Below are positions 47,745 to 61,142 of a stretch of 64,000 nucleotides of DNA, piece by piece. The DNA is taken from NCBI GenBank assembly GCA_018907035.1, contig JACCIC010000097.1, positions 820,001-884,000 on the forward strand. The letters are read 5' to 3'. The number at the start of each line of letters is the position of its first letter. Position 1 is the stretch's first letter. Source of the DNA: Sycobia sp. Sy_11 (taxonomy: Eukaryota > Arthropoda > Insecta > Hymenoptera > Epichrysomallidae). The notes under the pieces are model-generated. The model saw nothing but the letters and a program-made list of their open reading frames with translations, did not search any database and was not told where the DNA came from. A program made the translations under genes and the position numbers.

Positions 47745-48265
47745 AAAATAATCAAGATTAAAAGTTATGAATTAAATTAATAAATTAATTATTTTAAGTC
47801 ATATTAATTCGAGAATAAGTCGGTAGTCTTTTGAAAATTGAAGTTGATGTTATTAATATCGCAAATGGTCTATTTTTAGCATCAATTCTCCCTAGATATT
47901 TGCCAAAGTCGCATACTCGAATCGAATGGCATTTGGTATACTTTTTTTTTGAAACGGCCTATTTAAAAAAGTTTTTACTATCCTTTTGAAACATCTTACG
48001 TAAATAATATAATTTCTTAATTTTGTGAATGCTAACATCTTTCTTTTTGGTTTCCATTCAGATAGTAATATGAGTATATATTTGGTTATGAGCCTATGGA
48101 TGAAGTTTGACTAAAATATAAAAAATTAATCTTTCGAAATATTTTGAAGCTTTTATAATTAGACATACAAGAACACGTTTAAATTTCTTTCACTTTTGAA
48201 GGGCGGATTAAGCTTAAATTAAAAAATAAATACTTACATCCATCGTTATTTACGAGACGAAAAAA
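47745..48265. other. AT-rich non-coding stretch
   Basis: Flank of the retrotransposon. Nothing recognisable. Confidence 0.5.
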
Positions 48266-48634
48266 ATGTCTCAATTGGCAGCTCAAAGGGAGAACGTGTG
48301 TCGCCGAAAAAGTAGATCCCGGATTCAATTTACCATCCATCAAGTTCTCCTCGTTCTACCAATTATAAATGTCATATATGTAACAGCAGTTTCATACGCA
48401 GCTTTTAGGAACATAGGTCAATATAATGATTTGTTAATTAAAAAGTTGTTGAAACAATCAATACTGCTGAACTTATATTTATCATTTGCTCAGGAGTTAA
48501 GATTGGAAAGGACAAGATATTTTCAAAATATATATGAGATCTTGAAAACATTTCGAGGCGTCAATATGAAAACTAAGAACACGTTTAAAACTTTTTTCAT
48601 CCTCTTGATCGTGAATGGGAGTGTTTTTTGTTAG
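48266..48634 (+). CDS. Hypothetical 122-codon open frame
   Basis: Starts at an ATG preceded by an A-run. The protein opens with a basic segment (RRKSRSR), then a hydrophobic stretch (VLLVLPIINVIYVTAVSYAAF) that could be a membrane segment, a basic middle, and a hydrophobic end. It has no recognised domain. It could be a small membrane protein, a first exon, or chance. Its length is above the local average for AT-rich noise, which is the only reason to list it. Confidence 0.2.
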   Translation: MSQLAAQRENVCRRKSRSRIQFTIHQVLLVLPIINVIYVTAVSYAAFRNIGQYNDLLIKKLLKQSILLNLYLSFAQELRLERTRYFQNIYEILKTFRGVNMKTKNTFKTFFILLIVNGSVFC

Positions 48635-49448
48635 GTGATGATTTCTGGCTTCTGGAATTAGCGGTTATATGACATAGCGGTTATGTGAGGCACACCAGAT
48701 ACTCATATGCTCTTTGATCTAAGAAAAATTTTATCTAAATTTTTCCACTATTTTAATCATGATCGTTGGTTTAGAAAATACCAATGTTGAATAATTAAGA
48801 TTACGTCTTCCTTTTTGAAGTCGATAAGAAGAGAATCACCATTGTATCGAATTTATATTTATCTTCATATATTAAATCAAAATGTTGATCCACATCCATC
48901 GCTATTTTATTAATATTCATAATTCCGACATAAATAGGCCTATTTGTATGTATTTTTAAAAATATTTATCATACGCTTTTGTCCTATCATTTAAAATAAT
49001 AGGTTGAATAAAAAGGAGTCTTAAATCAATTTATCTTAGTATTTGAATACAATTCTGTCACTGGTTAAGCCGCATAATATAGCAAAATCTCGATGGAAGG
49101 AAAAGCATCGAATAAAAGAAGGACAATCACTTTACAAACAACAAAGACAAAGATCTTCCAAATGCAGCGTATAGAGGCTCTAAAACGCAAGTATATCGTT
49201 TACGTACGAGAGCTTGAAGGGAGGGTAACTTCTCATCCGTAACTTAGCCTTTCCATCTTGTATTTAAAAAAAGTGCATCAAGATTTCAAAACCTACCGCA
49301 ACGTGGCTCTCACGTGTGAACTCGTAGAGACGACGTATAAATCGAGTAAGCGAGATACACACAGACGGATGCTGCATAGCGTGCCTCGCCGCGTACCGTG
49401 TCTAGAGGGGTTTATAAATGTAGTGACGAAAAGAAGGAAGAGACGGTG

Positions 49449-49486
<38 letters not shown>

Positions 49487-51034
49487 TATGTGTGTATGTG
49501 TCATGTAAAGGAGAGTGAAAGTCTTCGGCATTCGTTGTCATCTTGCTGTTTTCGCAGAAAGTCGTCGTGCGAATTTGTGGCTAAATGCCCATCGTCGCTT
49601 AAGCGATTACGTAAAAGTTCCGAATAGTTTGTAAGCTGTTGGCTTCCATTTCTTTAACTTTAGTGCGTGTATAATTTTTTTAGCTGTAAATTTTATTTCC
49701 TAAACGTTGCGTTGAACTTTTAGGAAATTCTTATTTTCGTAAAAATCAAGGATGATAACTTTTAAAAATATTTTTATTTGAGCTAAATATTCGCCTATGA
49801 ATTTTTAATAAGTTGTGAGAAATTAAATACCAAGAAAACTACAATAGATTTACAGATCTTTTTATAAAAGTCTTAAAATCAAATCGCGCGATAGCGTATT
49901 AAGTCACATATATTCTGCACCTGTCATAACGAATTCATTACCCAAAAGTCAGACAATTTCTACTGACTCACGTGTAGATTCCTATAAAATAAGTTAGAGG
50001 TATTCATTTTAAAGCTTAAACTAGAGAAGGTATAATGATATAAGTAACGAATTTGATTCAGATTGAGAGAGGTAATTCTGATTCCCTTTAGCACGAACCC
50101 TATGAATTTTTAACACCTTACCCTATTCCATTTCGAAGGTATGATACTTTCTTCGTTATAATTATATAGTATTTTTCTTTATTGATGAGAATTATATAAT
50201 AAGATATTTTTTTTATATTCACTACATTCAGCATTGGATTCGAAAAAGGAATAAAAATTCAGGAAATAAAGTTCTAATGTACCTATTTTCGCAAATTTAT
50301 AGTTTCTTATTTTTTGTCAATTGAAGTTAGACTTTTTTTAACGCTTTCACGGATGATTGAATACTTTTAGTACGGTGAATAAATGCCGCCAAACTTGAAT
50401 CGACTAAGACACTACCCATTTTTGAATATGAATTCATTAGAATTTCTTTGAATATATCTATCTTCCCTCTTCCAACCTATAAAATTTGAAATTTTTAGAG
50501 CTACAATATATTGTATTGTCATATTCGCCCCGATGATACTCCTCAATACGACTTCTCTGAGTATTTCCAACTTGTTCTCGATCAAATTCACCATTGGCCT
50601 TTAAACCAATACTACATGCGGTAATGTGGGCCTAGGATGATTTTTTTCTTTTATTTTTTAAAAATGGAATAATTTATTTTGCATTATTTTAAAATAGAAA
50701 ATTTAAAACGTTTAATTTTATTAATGTTTTATATATTAGTTTCGCTTCTACCCGTCCTTCTCCTTTTTCTTTTTCTTTCCTACTGAGAGATCACTGTCTC
50801 CTTCAATGTTTCCCGTTGAGCAATATTAATTTACTTTAACATATATGTCTTAATTTATTAATTTAAAATTTTTCAATTATTTTTGATTTAGATATGCTAT
50901 TTCAAACGAATCTATTTGCAAATTAATATTTGCAGAGAGCAGAGTTTTTTATATAATTAAAACAAATTATTAAATTTGTCAATACTACTTATGTTTCTAC
51001 TTAAGATACATTATTATAACAGCTAGCCAGTGCA
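48635..51034. other. Non-coding stretch
   Basis: About 2.4 kb without a supported gene. Moderate GC at 49190-49580 with (GA)n at 49453-49483. The remainder is AT-rich. Confidence 0.5.
49453..49483. repeat. (GA)n microsatellite
   Basis: About 31 bp of GA. Confidence 0.93.
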
Positions 51035-51308
51035 ATGGGGAGCTATTTCGAATTCCAACAGGAAGATGGACGATTGCGCGAAATTCAAGTAATCGCACTC
51101 GTATCCTTATGGTGTCTCGCTTACCTCCATGTTTATTTCTGCCTATATAGGTACAACGAATACTTAATCACACCTCATAATGAATAAAATAAATGCCTTT
51201 GCGCTGCTAAAACGACCGCAACTGGCCAGATCGTGTCTGGAACGGTATACGTGCCTGGGACAACAACGGCGAACCAGGCGCTATAGCGGCATTCTTGAAC
51301 TCTGAGCC
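51035..51308 (+). other. GC-richer segment with two overlapping small ORFs
   Basis: A 50-codon ATG frame (51035-51187) encodes an acidic start (FEFQQEDGRLRE) followed by a hydrophobic segment (VIALVSLWCLAYLHVYFCLY) that could span a membrane. A second ATG frame (51180-51308, 42 codons, basic) overlaps its last codons. Composition is richer in GC than the flanks. No family is recognised. They may be real small peptides, exon pieces, or coincidence. Confidence 0.2.
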
Positions 51309-51343
51309 ACCCACGCATTCGCATCTCCCTTCATTGCCCTCTC

Positions 51344-51348
<5 letters not shown>

Positions 51349-51393
<45 letters not shown>
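51349..51393. repeat. (CT)n microsatellite
   Basis: About 45 bp of CT. Confidence 0.95.
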
Positions 51394-51394
<1 letters not shown>

Positions 51395-51616
51395 GTTAAA
51401 ACCAGTAAGAAAGGCCAGCCAACCTTTGCGCTTATTCCCCAAGGTTCTGAAACAGCGGGAACACATACCTATATGTATACAATGAAAATCTGCGACAGAG
51501 TAGCGCTGACGCGGGGGAGGAATGGTGAGAAAAAGTATAAGTGGCGATGGAAGATGAAGCCTTTCCTAGAAACGGTGCAATTAAGAACAACTTAGCGGCC
51601 GGGGGCAACTGTGTGG

Positions 51617-51619
<3 letters not shown>

Positions 51620-51675
<56 letters not shown>

Positions 51676-51677
51676 GC
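51620..51677. repeat. (AT)n microsatellite
   Basis: About 47 bp of AT, then GTATATATAG. Confidence 0.95.
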
Positions 51678-54600
51678 TATATAACTATATACACTCCTTT
51701 CGCACCAAGGAATATAACACTGTTGCTTTTTTGAAGCCCAACGGGATGTGCTCGGCTTCTCCTAGATAGAATGCGAGTTAATAAGATGTTACGGCGGGGA
51801 CGACACTCCGGAAACATATGCATGGCTCACCGTCCCTCTCTTCCATCCTTTACTCCTGTAGTATCCTGATTATTTTAGCTCCAGTAAGCGACAGTTATTT
51901 GATTATCCATATATTAGGAGAAATGTGTAACCGAGCAAAAGAAAATTGGTTGGAAATTTTATATTTTATTTACGAATTGACCATGGGAATTTCAACTCGG
52001 AGGTCATTCTTCCTTTTTTCTTTTGAATAGCATCACTCATAGTGTGTAATTTGTAAAGCATGGAAGATACAAAGAATTTTATTTTAATTTTACAATAATA
52101 TTAATTATAAAACACCAAAAAGATTAGTCTAGTATTTCAACCAAAATGGGACGTGGGCACTTTTCAGTAGTCTGCCCATATAAATATAATATTGCAAAAT
52201 GACGGATTATTTTCAACACTATAAAACCAAAGTAAACGACATTAAACATGACCATCGTTTGACCGTAATTTTCATTATAAAAACAGTGTTTTTATTTTAT
52301 TGGTTAAATGACCATCCTAAATAATTTTGTCACATCACGAGGCTGTCATAGAAATTTTTTCACTTTATACTTTTCAAATTCCAAAAAGACAATTTTTGGA
52401 ATAATATTTTTAACAAAAGAATAATTAAAATTAAATGGTAATTTAATTTTTATCAAATTATCTACTTTTTAATCAACAAAAAATAAGTTGTGTGTAAGGC
52501 AACTTATTTATACAATTATTTAGTATCAATTGTATGCAAATATTTTTAAATTGTTTTTGTTTCTTGAAGTAGATAAAATAGGCTTTCAATTGGTGACAAT
52601 AAATTTTCAAACATGTAAACGCTTGTGCCAATCCAATTTTTTCTTCTCATTATTAAATTGTTATATATTGTAATACTTGTTTGATCTATGTTTTAAAGTT
52701 ACTTTATAGTTTACTTATAATACATCTACTTTATTTGCAAACTTGACCCGTCTAAGAGAAGCAGGTTATAATGCTGACGGAGATAAAACTATATCTTTAT
52801 TTTCAACTATCAGCTGTTACATTTGATAAACTAGCTCATGAACTACCTGATGCCTGCACATAGCCTCTACAGGGCCTATGTATAATGTCTGCGTAATTAT
52901 GCGTTTTTCAAGTAACCTGTACATACCCTGAATAGTATCTCGTTGCATGCCTGTACAAGCAGTTTACAGGTACCTGATCAGAACCTGCAAAGCACGCTCA
53001 ATTGATTGATTTCTACTCGAGTCTGCATGCTTAGTCCATTTCTTCTCGGGATGTGACGACTATTTGGTTGTCATGAAATTTTGTGACTGTCGTGCTCTAT
53101 AGCCCTGTTGCGGTATATTATTGACCCGCGCATTTCTCATCGCATTCGCTAAACACCTGGCGACTGCTACGCTTTTCTGCTCGATGTGTGCACGCCATTA
53201 ATTTTAATCATCGCAGATTGTTCGCTGTAATTATAATAATTGCAAGTTGATCGAATTTATAATATAAATACGTGACGAGTCATTTGTACACTTTTAATAA
53301 ATACTTCTTTTTAATTTTCTGATTGAGCTCATTAATTGATATCTGGAGCACCACGATGGATCTTTAAAATTAATCTCGCTAAAAAATTAGAAATATACTT
53401 CTATTTGAATTTTTTTGTTAACTGACAAGTTTTTCATTAACTGCTATACATTTTATAAATATAAAGTAATTTTTATAAAATAATATTTTCTTTTTATTGT
53501 AATTAATTTTTACATCATTCAATAACCTTTTCACACTGAAAGTCGTAGATTAGTAACTGAATGGAATCATTTAAAATATATAATTTTTAATTTATATAAA
53601 GTTCTTTCTTATAATATTTTTGGAATGCAATATAGAATTATTAATGATTAATTTTTCCAAACAGAAATAATGTCCTTTGTAACCAACAGTTTAATTGGCC
53701 ATTCGTCGATAATAATCGATCTTATCTAACATAGACCTTCGAATCGTCGATGCATCTGTGTAAAAAAAGTTACCGTAATTTTTCGAGTCAAAAGGCGTCT
53801 AATAAAAATATAAACGGTAATGTTTATTGCAAACAGCTAGCAGTAAACGCGCCAATTACTCCTTTACGAACCAGTCGCCATAAAACAAGATATTGCCAGA
53901 TTAACGCGAATTGTCGTTTCGAAAGAGAGACTTGTATATTCGCAGTGTGTTTCAGAACCGTGCGCGAAACTTACCGGTATGTTATAAAAGTGTTTCGTTT
54001 ATAAAAGAGTAAAAGTGCGTATATACTTTCCCACCCCCGCCCACTGATCGGTCGCGGCATTTTTCATTTATTTTGCTCGTGAAATTGAGTTTTGGTCTGT
54101 TTTGCCTTTATGTTCTCGCCAACGATCTGGCTATATGCTCGCACGAAGAATTTAAATGTCGGCCAATCGACTCTGTATTTCTAAATATTCGTATTTTTAA
54201 AGCGCTTCACCTTTTACTCCGCGTTTTTTCTTATCCTGACTATCGCTTTCCTATCTTTCGCCCGATCTCGCTTTTTCTTTCCTTTTTCTTTTATAGCTTT
54301 GTATCGCTAATTCTCTTTTTAAAGTTCATGTTATCAATTTACGATTCAAGCATAGTTGGTATACTTCTTTCTTCTTTTATTTACCTTAAAAGTGCATCAC
54401 ATATTTCTGAGAATGACACACGTATACGAAACAGTAAACTATACTCTTACGGTAAATGGAGAGGAAAGAAAAAAAGTCCGTCTATAAAGTAGTCTGATAT
54501 ATCAAATAGAATGATGCAAAGGTAATAATATCTAACGAAAAACAATATTTTACCGAGGGTCAGAAAACAGCGTGCATAACATAAATTTATAATTATTATA

Positions 54601-57190
54601 TATAATAAATGTTTTCTAAATTGTGAAAAAATTATTAGCTCATTATATCTATTCGTAAAACACCCCTGATTTTATTTATGCATGTCTGACACTGTAGATC
54701 CATCGCCAAACTATCCAAATAGTTGTTTTCATTCTTAAGTTTTAATAATTTATTGGCATAAGATAGGAAAACTACTTTCAGAAGAGGACTTAGTATACCG
54801 AGACTGCTTGTATAGCCGTTACCGAAAATATTCTTATCGGTCTTAAAATTAATTGAAACCAATCACCTACCCTTATGTTTTTCCTTTCTCATTGAGCTAT
54901 AATGGGATACATATATTATTGTTTCACTCCATGAGATAGCGTTCATCACTTAATTCATCCTTCATTTATTATTCCTTTCGCTTCATCAACCTTGCACAAA
55001 TCTGACTAATGTTCCAAGAATCTATTCCCTTACTCAAAAAAGCGACTCCTATTACTGCTTATTACTTTCGAGAAAAATGAAAGGAGCCTTAGTGTGGAAG
55101 AGGAGGTATTTTAGTTTTTCATGTCTATTGGTTATCATAAGCTTTTGTTAATTCTATCTAACTGACTTGTTTTTTTCTTAATTCTATTGCGAAGTTCTTC
55201 CCAATCATTGGTATTTAATTTATTTCTTATATTAATGTATTGTTTCTTTAACATAATATTTTAAAATTTTTATTTTCTTTTAACCTCTATATTTTTCACC
55301 TCTTTATGAGTAGTATTACATTAACTGAACTTAATAAAAATATTAAATTAACAATAAAAATAAATAAACAAGAGAAAGAGAACGAGAATGAGAAGACAGA
55401 GCTTAGTAATCCAAATCAGCGCTTGACCGAGAATTTAATACAAAGCGTATGTTTGTATAAATATTCATGTTTACCATTGATATAGCAAAAAACACAATAT
55501 CAAAGCCAAGCGTCGAAATAAAAAAGAAGGATTAAAGTTAAAGAGTTCTGCTCTATTCAATTCTTGCTTTGACCATCGAGATTGAATTTGATCAATATTT
55601 ATTCAGGCGGGTAAAAGATATTTTTAAAAATTCTATTTAATTTAAATACCGTATAAAGTTTTGAAATATTATTTATTTGTTTATTGATCATATTTTTAAT
55701 AAAATCGTTTTTAATTTTCCAGTGGCACTTTTTGTATTTTTATAATAGTGAGATAAAATTATATTCCAATCAGTTGACAAGAATAAATTTAAATTTCTTT
55801 TTAATGAATATCGGCATGCAGTTAAAAAAGTTAATCCTTATTTAAATTTTGTCCAAAATAGATTATTGGGATTAGTATTTAATCGTAACATCATTATAAA
55901 TCTTTTCTATTAGTTGAACATTTACATTTATAAAGTAAATTATATCGTTAATTTGCATTGATTTTTTTTATTTTAACTATAGTTATTTTTATATTTACAA
56001 ATTAGCTAGACGAGTGATTTAGGCAAAAATCTACATAAGTGTATAAACTGACATTTTTTATACCATTTATTTCTGTTTAAAATAACAAATTCTTTTTCTA
56101 TATTATTTTTATATAACCTTCTTGAGAATCTTTTAATAAAATCAAATAGTACCAACTATTAACATTTAGCAATTGCGGTTATTTTTTCACAATCCCACCT
56201 TCACCAATATTATATGCGTAATTAACCATTTAACTATATTATAAATATAGTAATAATTATACTGATTAATTTATTTATTTGTGAATTGAATTTGTAAAAT
56301 CATTCGTCATCAATCATATTATTTCCCGATGAATACATATCAACCAGCTTATACTTATAAACAATCGTATAATTATTTATATGTAAGAGGTAAAATAGGC
56401 TTTTTTTAATAATTTGTGTAAAACGCTGATTTTCGAAATTTGAAGATGATTGTAGATACGTAATACTTAAGTACCAATACTAATACTTGAAGAGAAATAA
56501 ATTTCAGATTTCCTGTTCCTTCTATATAGTAACGTAATCTCAAGTTAAAAGGAGTTCTATTTCAATTTTTGCAGTCTTTTACTTTCGTAAGTCTGCGCCA
56601 CGTTTCACTTCATTAAAGAAATGCTTAAGCACGCGTTCTCAGAACGCTTATTCCGTTATTTGTTTCATTAATGAGTAAGTAAAAAAACTTTTACTTTCAG
56701 AATGCAAATTAAACGAAAAACCAATGAATGTGACTATAATTATTATTAAAATGTTTTTAAATCTTTAAAAATCAATAAGTTGAGTAAAATCTGCTATTTA
56801 TATAGTGGACTTGCATTGAGTTTTTTTTTCAGAAATTGACAAAGATGCTAAAGGTATAAACATTCTAATAAAAATCATCAAAATGTTTCAATCAATTCTA
56901 CATGAATATAACAAGTATCGACAAAAATATAACCTATGTTCAACAAAGGATTTTAATTTTGATTAGTCAAATTCATCTTTGAATCCCCCCCCCCTCTAAC
57001 ATCTGGCTATCTACCTATCAATCCTCCGTACGTGATAAGCTGCGCTAGACGCGGCAATAAGCATGTGAAAGATATCGCGGAATTCAAAGTTCCGCCGTCT
57101 CGTTTGAAAAGATATATCAAGCCAAAACGTGCGAACGTGCGCGCTGCCCTTTTGCGCTATCTCGCGCTCGTCATGTAATTATACATATAC

Positions 57191-57192
<2 letters not shown>
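51678..57192. other. Long AT-rich non-coding stretch
   Basis: About 5.5 kb with no supported gene, transposase or large microsatellite. A GC-richer patch at 52840-53200 holds recurring ACCTG/CCTGTACA words. Open frames at 53750-54004 and 54073-54492 lack domains. Confidence 0.5.

Positions 57193-57244
<52 letters not shown>
57193..57244. repeat. (TA)n microsatellite
   Basis: About 50 bp of TA. Confidence 0.95.
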
Positions 57245-57250
<6 letters not shown>

Positions 57251-57769
57251 CATATACTAATTTATAAAAACAAAGCGTCTTTTTGTTTGTACACGTTAAA
57301 CAAAAATACTGCTGAAACGATTGCTTTGAAATTCAAAATATATATTCTACATTATCTTCGGAAAAACATAGGTTGTTTTTTTATTGAAAATTATTTTACT
57401 TTCATCAATAAATGAAAAACGCGGTAAACGGTTTTAGCAGTCAATTTCACTAGCGGTCAGTAGGTGGCGTCTTAAACTATGTCGAATATCAGCTCTAAGT
57501 ACTCAACTTAAACTATATTAATATCAGGCCAGCTCATTTGCATGGTTATATCCAAGTTTGGGATTAGTATCTTCAAGAAGGTCTGATTTTAGTTGGTATA
57601 TGACACTACCCACATCTTGTCTATATATCTTTTAAGTTTTGTACATTTTTTTTTTGTGGGAAATCTAACTCTCTGTCTATCTCCGTCTTCTTTTATTAAA
57701 TGGTTGTATTTCAAACCATACTAAACGTAATTTGTGAAGATTTTTATTTTTACACGGCTACCTTTTTTT

Positions 57770-58355
57770 CAGTTTGAACAAAAAAAACGATGGCAAAATA
57801 GGAAGTTACTTTGCCAAGAACCCTCCGAAACTATATATATACATCATCGCTTCCACATAAAAAAGCGATATCAGCATCCGCTTTCAAAATGTGCTCTTCG
57901 CAGTCATTATATTGCTTTAATTTCAGTTGGCCCAACTAACTAAAGATTAAATATTCACGGTATTTAATAATTTAAAATATAAAAAAAATACATATATACG
58001 ATTTCTACGGGGAAATATTGTAATTTTGTGTACGGGTGATTGATTACGATATCCCGGTGCTTCAGAATGACTTCTACGGGGAGTTTCGTCTTCGGACGGT
58101 ACAATACGAAGTCCAGGTATGACGGAACGACTTCTATGGAGAGTTTCGTGTTCTATCATCAAAACACCAAATTTCCAGTGGAAGTCATCGCTGGACATCG
58201 TATTCTATCTCCCCCAACACGGAACTCTACAGTAGTCGTCCGGAAACATATTCTATCGTCCGAACATGATACTCTCCGTAAACGTCATCTCAAGATACTT
58301 CGACATTTTTTTCTACCGTTCGAACTCGAAAGTACATTTTCCCTGTAGAAGCCAC
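57770..58355 (+). repeat. Composite palindromic repeat family, copy 2
   Basis: The upstream part (57770-57960) shares blocks with 20637-20820. The downstream part holds GACTTCTACGGGGAGTTTCG at 58069 and a close copy exactly 60 bp later at 58129. The second copy forms, with the complement ending at 58186, a 58-bp imperfect hairpin. TTCGGACG...AATACGA(A)GTCCAGGT and CTGGACATCGTATTCT recur from the 21.1-kb palindrome. Further decayed 60-bp-like units continue to about 58355. No coding function seen. Confidence 0.65.
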
Positions 58356-58539
58356 ATGTAATATGCATATAAGTATAAAATGGTCTGCGAAATATCACAT
58401 TTTTGGAGCGGACGCTGTTTCGAAGTATCTTTTTATACGGAAGCTACGATAGATAAATTATTTATAGGAATACAGATTTATATATAATATAAATAGTATA
58501 TATAATATACATAATATATTTATAGTATTTTTTACTTAG

Positions 58540-58820
58540 ATGTTATTGAACTGTTGAAGAAATCGGTTAAATTATTATTTTGGGTGAATCCAAGACGGAG
58601 GATGCTAGTGTGTATATATATAGAAAAGGGCCGGCCAAGAAGAGATATTACTTTTAAAGCGAGGCGTGTGAGATCGAGAGAAGGGGGGATTAAGAGGATC
58701 TCTCTACACACAAGCAAAACATGGACCGTGCGAAGATGGCAGCGTGTGCGCGCGTCGGGTTATCACGCACGGATGACTTTTTGCCAAGTTTCGACGACGA
58801 GGAGAATCTTATTGTTTAGT
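58540..58820. other. GC-rich islet
   Basis: CpG-richer unique DNA directly before the (TG)n tract. No domain-bearing frame. Possible promoter or untranslated exon. Confidence 0.35.
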
Positions 58821-58821
58821 T

Positions 58822-58983
<162 letters not shown>

Positions 58984-59039
58984 GAACCTGATCTTTAGTT
59001 CTGGACCGCAAAACAGCAAAATGCTGTTATTTTCAGCGT

Positions 59040-59217
59040 AATCTCTCTTTCTCTTTCTCTTTTCCATGCGCGCACACCGCGTGCTGCGTGTATATATATA
59101 TGGTAAGTGCGCTCTTCTCGCGTCTTTTTCTCGCGATGCTGACAGAAACCGTTTCTCCTCTTCTCTTTTTCCATTTCAGAGAGGTTATACTCTAGAGAGG
59201 GCGAGAGAACGAGAGAG

Positions 59218-59264
<47 letters not shown>

Positions 59265-59500
59265 AGAAGGAGTGAGATAGTGTCGATAGCTTTGTAGATG
59301 CAGGTTATTCTCGATAGTCTTGCTCGGTACGCGTTCGATCTCTCTCGCGCTTCTCGTCATCCAGCCGGATTCCTCGCGCAGCTCTCCTTCGCTCTCCTCT
59401 CTCTCTCTCTTCGCACTCTCTGCTACTCCCTCTCTCTCTCTCTCTCTCTACTGCACTGTTTCCTTTCTTTTTTTTTATGATTATGTCTTTTTGTATGAGG
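59040..59500. other. GC-rich islet with (GA)n and CT-rich DNA
   Basis: Holds (GA)n at 59221-59263 with imperfect units from 59203, and CT-rich sequence at 59390-59450. Frames across it are low-complexity. Confidence 0.4.
59221..59263. repeat. (GA)n microsatellite
   Basis: About 43 bp of GA. Confidence 0.95.
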
Positions 59501-60527
59501 TATCCAGGTGTGTATGAAATCGCGCGTGTATAGCGAGCGCGCGTGTCGGTATGAGTATATAGTGGAGAAAGTAAAATATGGAATTCAAGGGATAATAAGG
59601 CATTTTTTTTACTATAGGGTTTCGAGGTTTATTATAACAGGTCCTACCGCGACCATGCTTATTTACGAAGCTTTTAAAGGATCTTTAACATTTACGTTCT
59701 CGGACACGTCAACTTTTCACTATATAAAGTCGATATACGATCATCAAGCACTTGAGATGTACAGCGATAACCTTAGCGATACCAATTTAGTTAAATGCTC
59801 CGATAATATTTCAATTCAAGAGTTCAATTTTTACTCTCAAATTGTTTATATTGGCGTGCCAGATATATAATTTATATAAAATTATCAATCCATTTGATAA
59901 AAGCTTACGAAAAGCCATGAAGGAACATTTTTATGCTCGCTGTAAAATCGCTATATCACACGTACGGTAGCTACATGAAATTTATAAAAATTGTTTCCAC
60001 GCTGTCTTTTTTGTTGTGTTAATGCTTTTTCTAATTAACAGCAGAGGGAAAAAATATCGATTTGAGCGATACTATTAAAGCGTTAAATGAACGTTGTAAC
60101 GATATATCGTTCAAATTAACCATTTTTTCTAGCAATTTAAAAGAATTATAAAGGATTAATTGAGTCTGTTTTTTCATTCCATTTGTTTGTCCTAAAATAT
60201 TATAGGTAATAATTAGTTTTTTAACTGTTTTACTTTGATATTAGTTAATATCTATTTGGCATTCACATGAAAGAATTCATTCAAAATTACTATTTTTTAT
60301 CTTAAAACTATTTTTGTTATTGATAGTTAATTATAGATTATATTCTATTTATTTATATTTTATTTTTATTTAAATTTTTTTTTGAAAATTCATGTAAAGT
60401 TTAGTTCATATCGAAACCTTGATTTATCGAGTATGTGCAAATTACATGTCTGGTGACTGGCCACTCCCACAAGTAAAAAAAATTACCTTGGCTAGTAATA
60501 AGCTCGAAAATGTCATTTTATAAGTAT

Positions 60528-60529
<2 letters not shown>
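59501..60529. other. AT-rich non-coding stretch
   Basis: A 120-codon open frame at 59508-59870 shows no domain or splice context. The remainder is low-complexity AT-rich DNA. Confidence 0.45.

Positions 60530-60577
<48 letters not shown>
60530..60577. repeat. (AT)n microsatellite
   Basis: About 48 bp of AT. Confidence 0.95.
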
Positions 60578-60585
<8 letters not shown>

Positions 60586-60965
60586 TATATATAATATTAT
60601 AAAGCATAACTTATGTATAAGTTAATTCAAAAATATGAACTAAATAACAATTTACAATTTATTACAGTACTAATAATCAATTAAAACAATAATGAAAATT
60701 AATGAATTGATATAATAATCCATAATAATGATATTAGTTTTTTAGCAAGTTATAATTTATACCTAGTTTCCACCTTGTTTTAAGGTAGATTTTCAATATA
60801 ACCAAAAATATATTTATACGATATATACCATCGATAAAGAAGTGATAATTTTTTTTCATTGATTGAACATTCAAAATCTCAGTTTTTAAGTAAATAGTGT
60901 AGGGACCGCATCATGCCGTCGATTCTCAAACTCGCTTTTGTGGCGCTACCAGGCCACTTCATGGG

Positions 60966-61142
60966 TATTAAATACCTAAAAAATAAATTTAGAAAATATA
61001 TCTAAGAAATAGATCCGAATGACCGTTAAAAAAAGTTTCATATATTTCTAATTACTTCAGAATATAAATACTTTGTTTCTAGGTTTCTTGATAACGAAAT
61101 CCCTTATTTATAGTTTAAACATGTTTAGCATTTCTACCAGGA
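60966..61142 (-). repeat. Dispersed repeat family, minus-oriented copy
   Basis: Reverse-complement counterpart of 26138-26316, collinear through all conserved blocks. The end at 61142 (TTTCTACCAGG on the plus strand) corresponds to the CCTGGTAGAAA tip of the other copy. Just outside the opposite end lies GTGGCGCTACCAGGCCAC (60940-60957), which contains a related ACCAGG word. Confidence 0.7.

Noticed and set aside
54073..54492. 139-codon frame opening with a signal-peptide-like stretch
   Set aside because: The frame begins with TTG, not ATG, and the hydrophobic part is therefore not preceded by a start. The rest lacks domains and has AT-rich noise composition.
59508..59870. 120-codon open frame
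   Set aside because: No recognisable motif, no clear splice context, and it begins inside a GC-rich islet where spurious frames are frequent.
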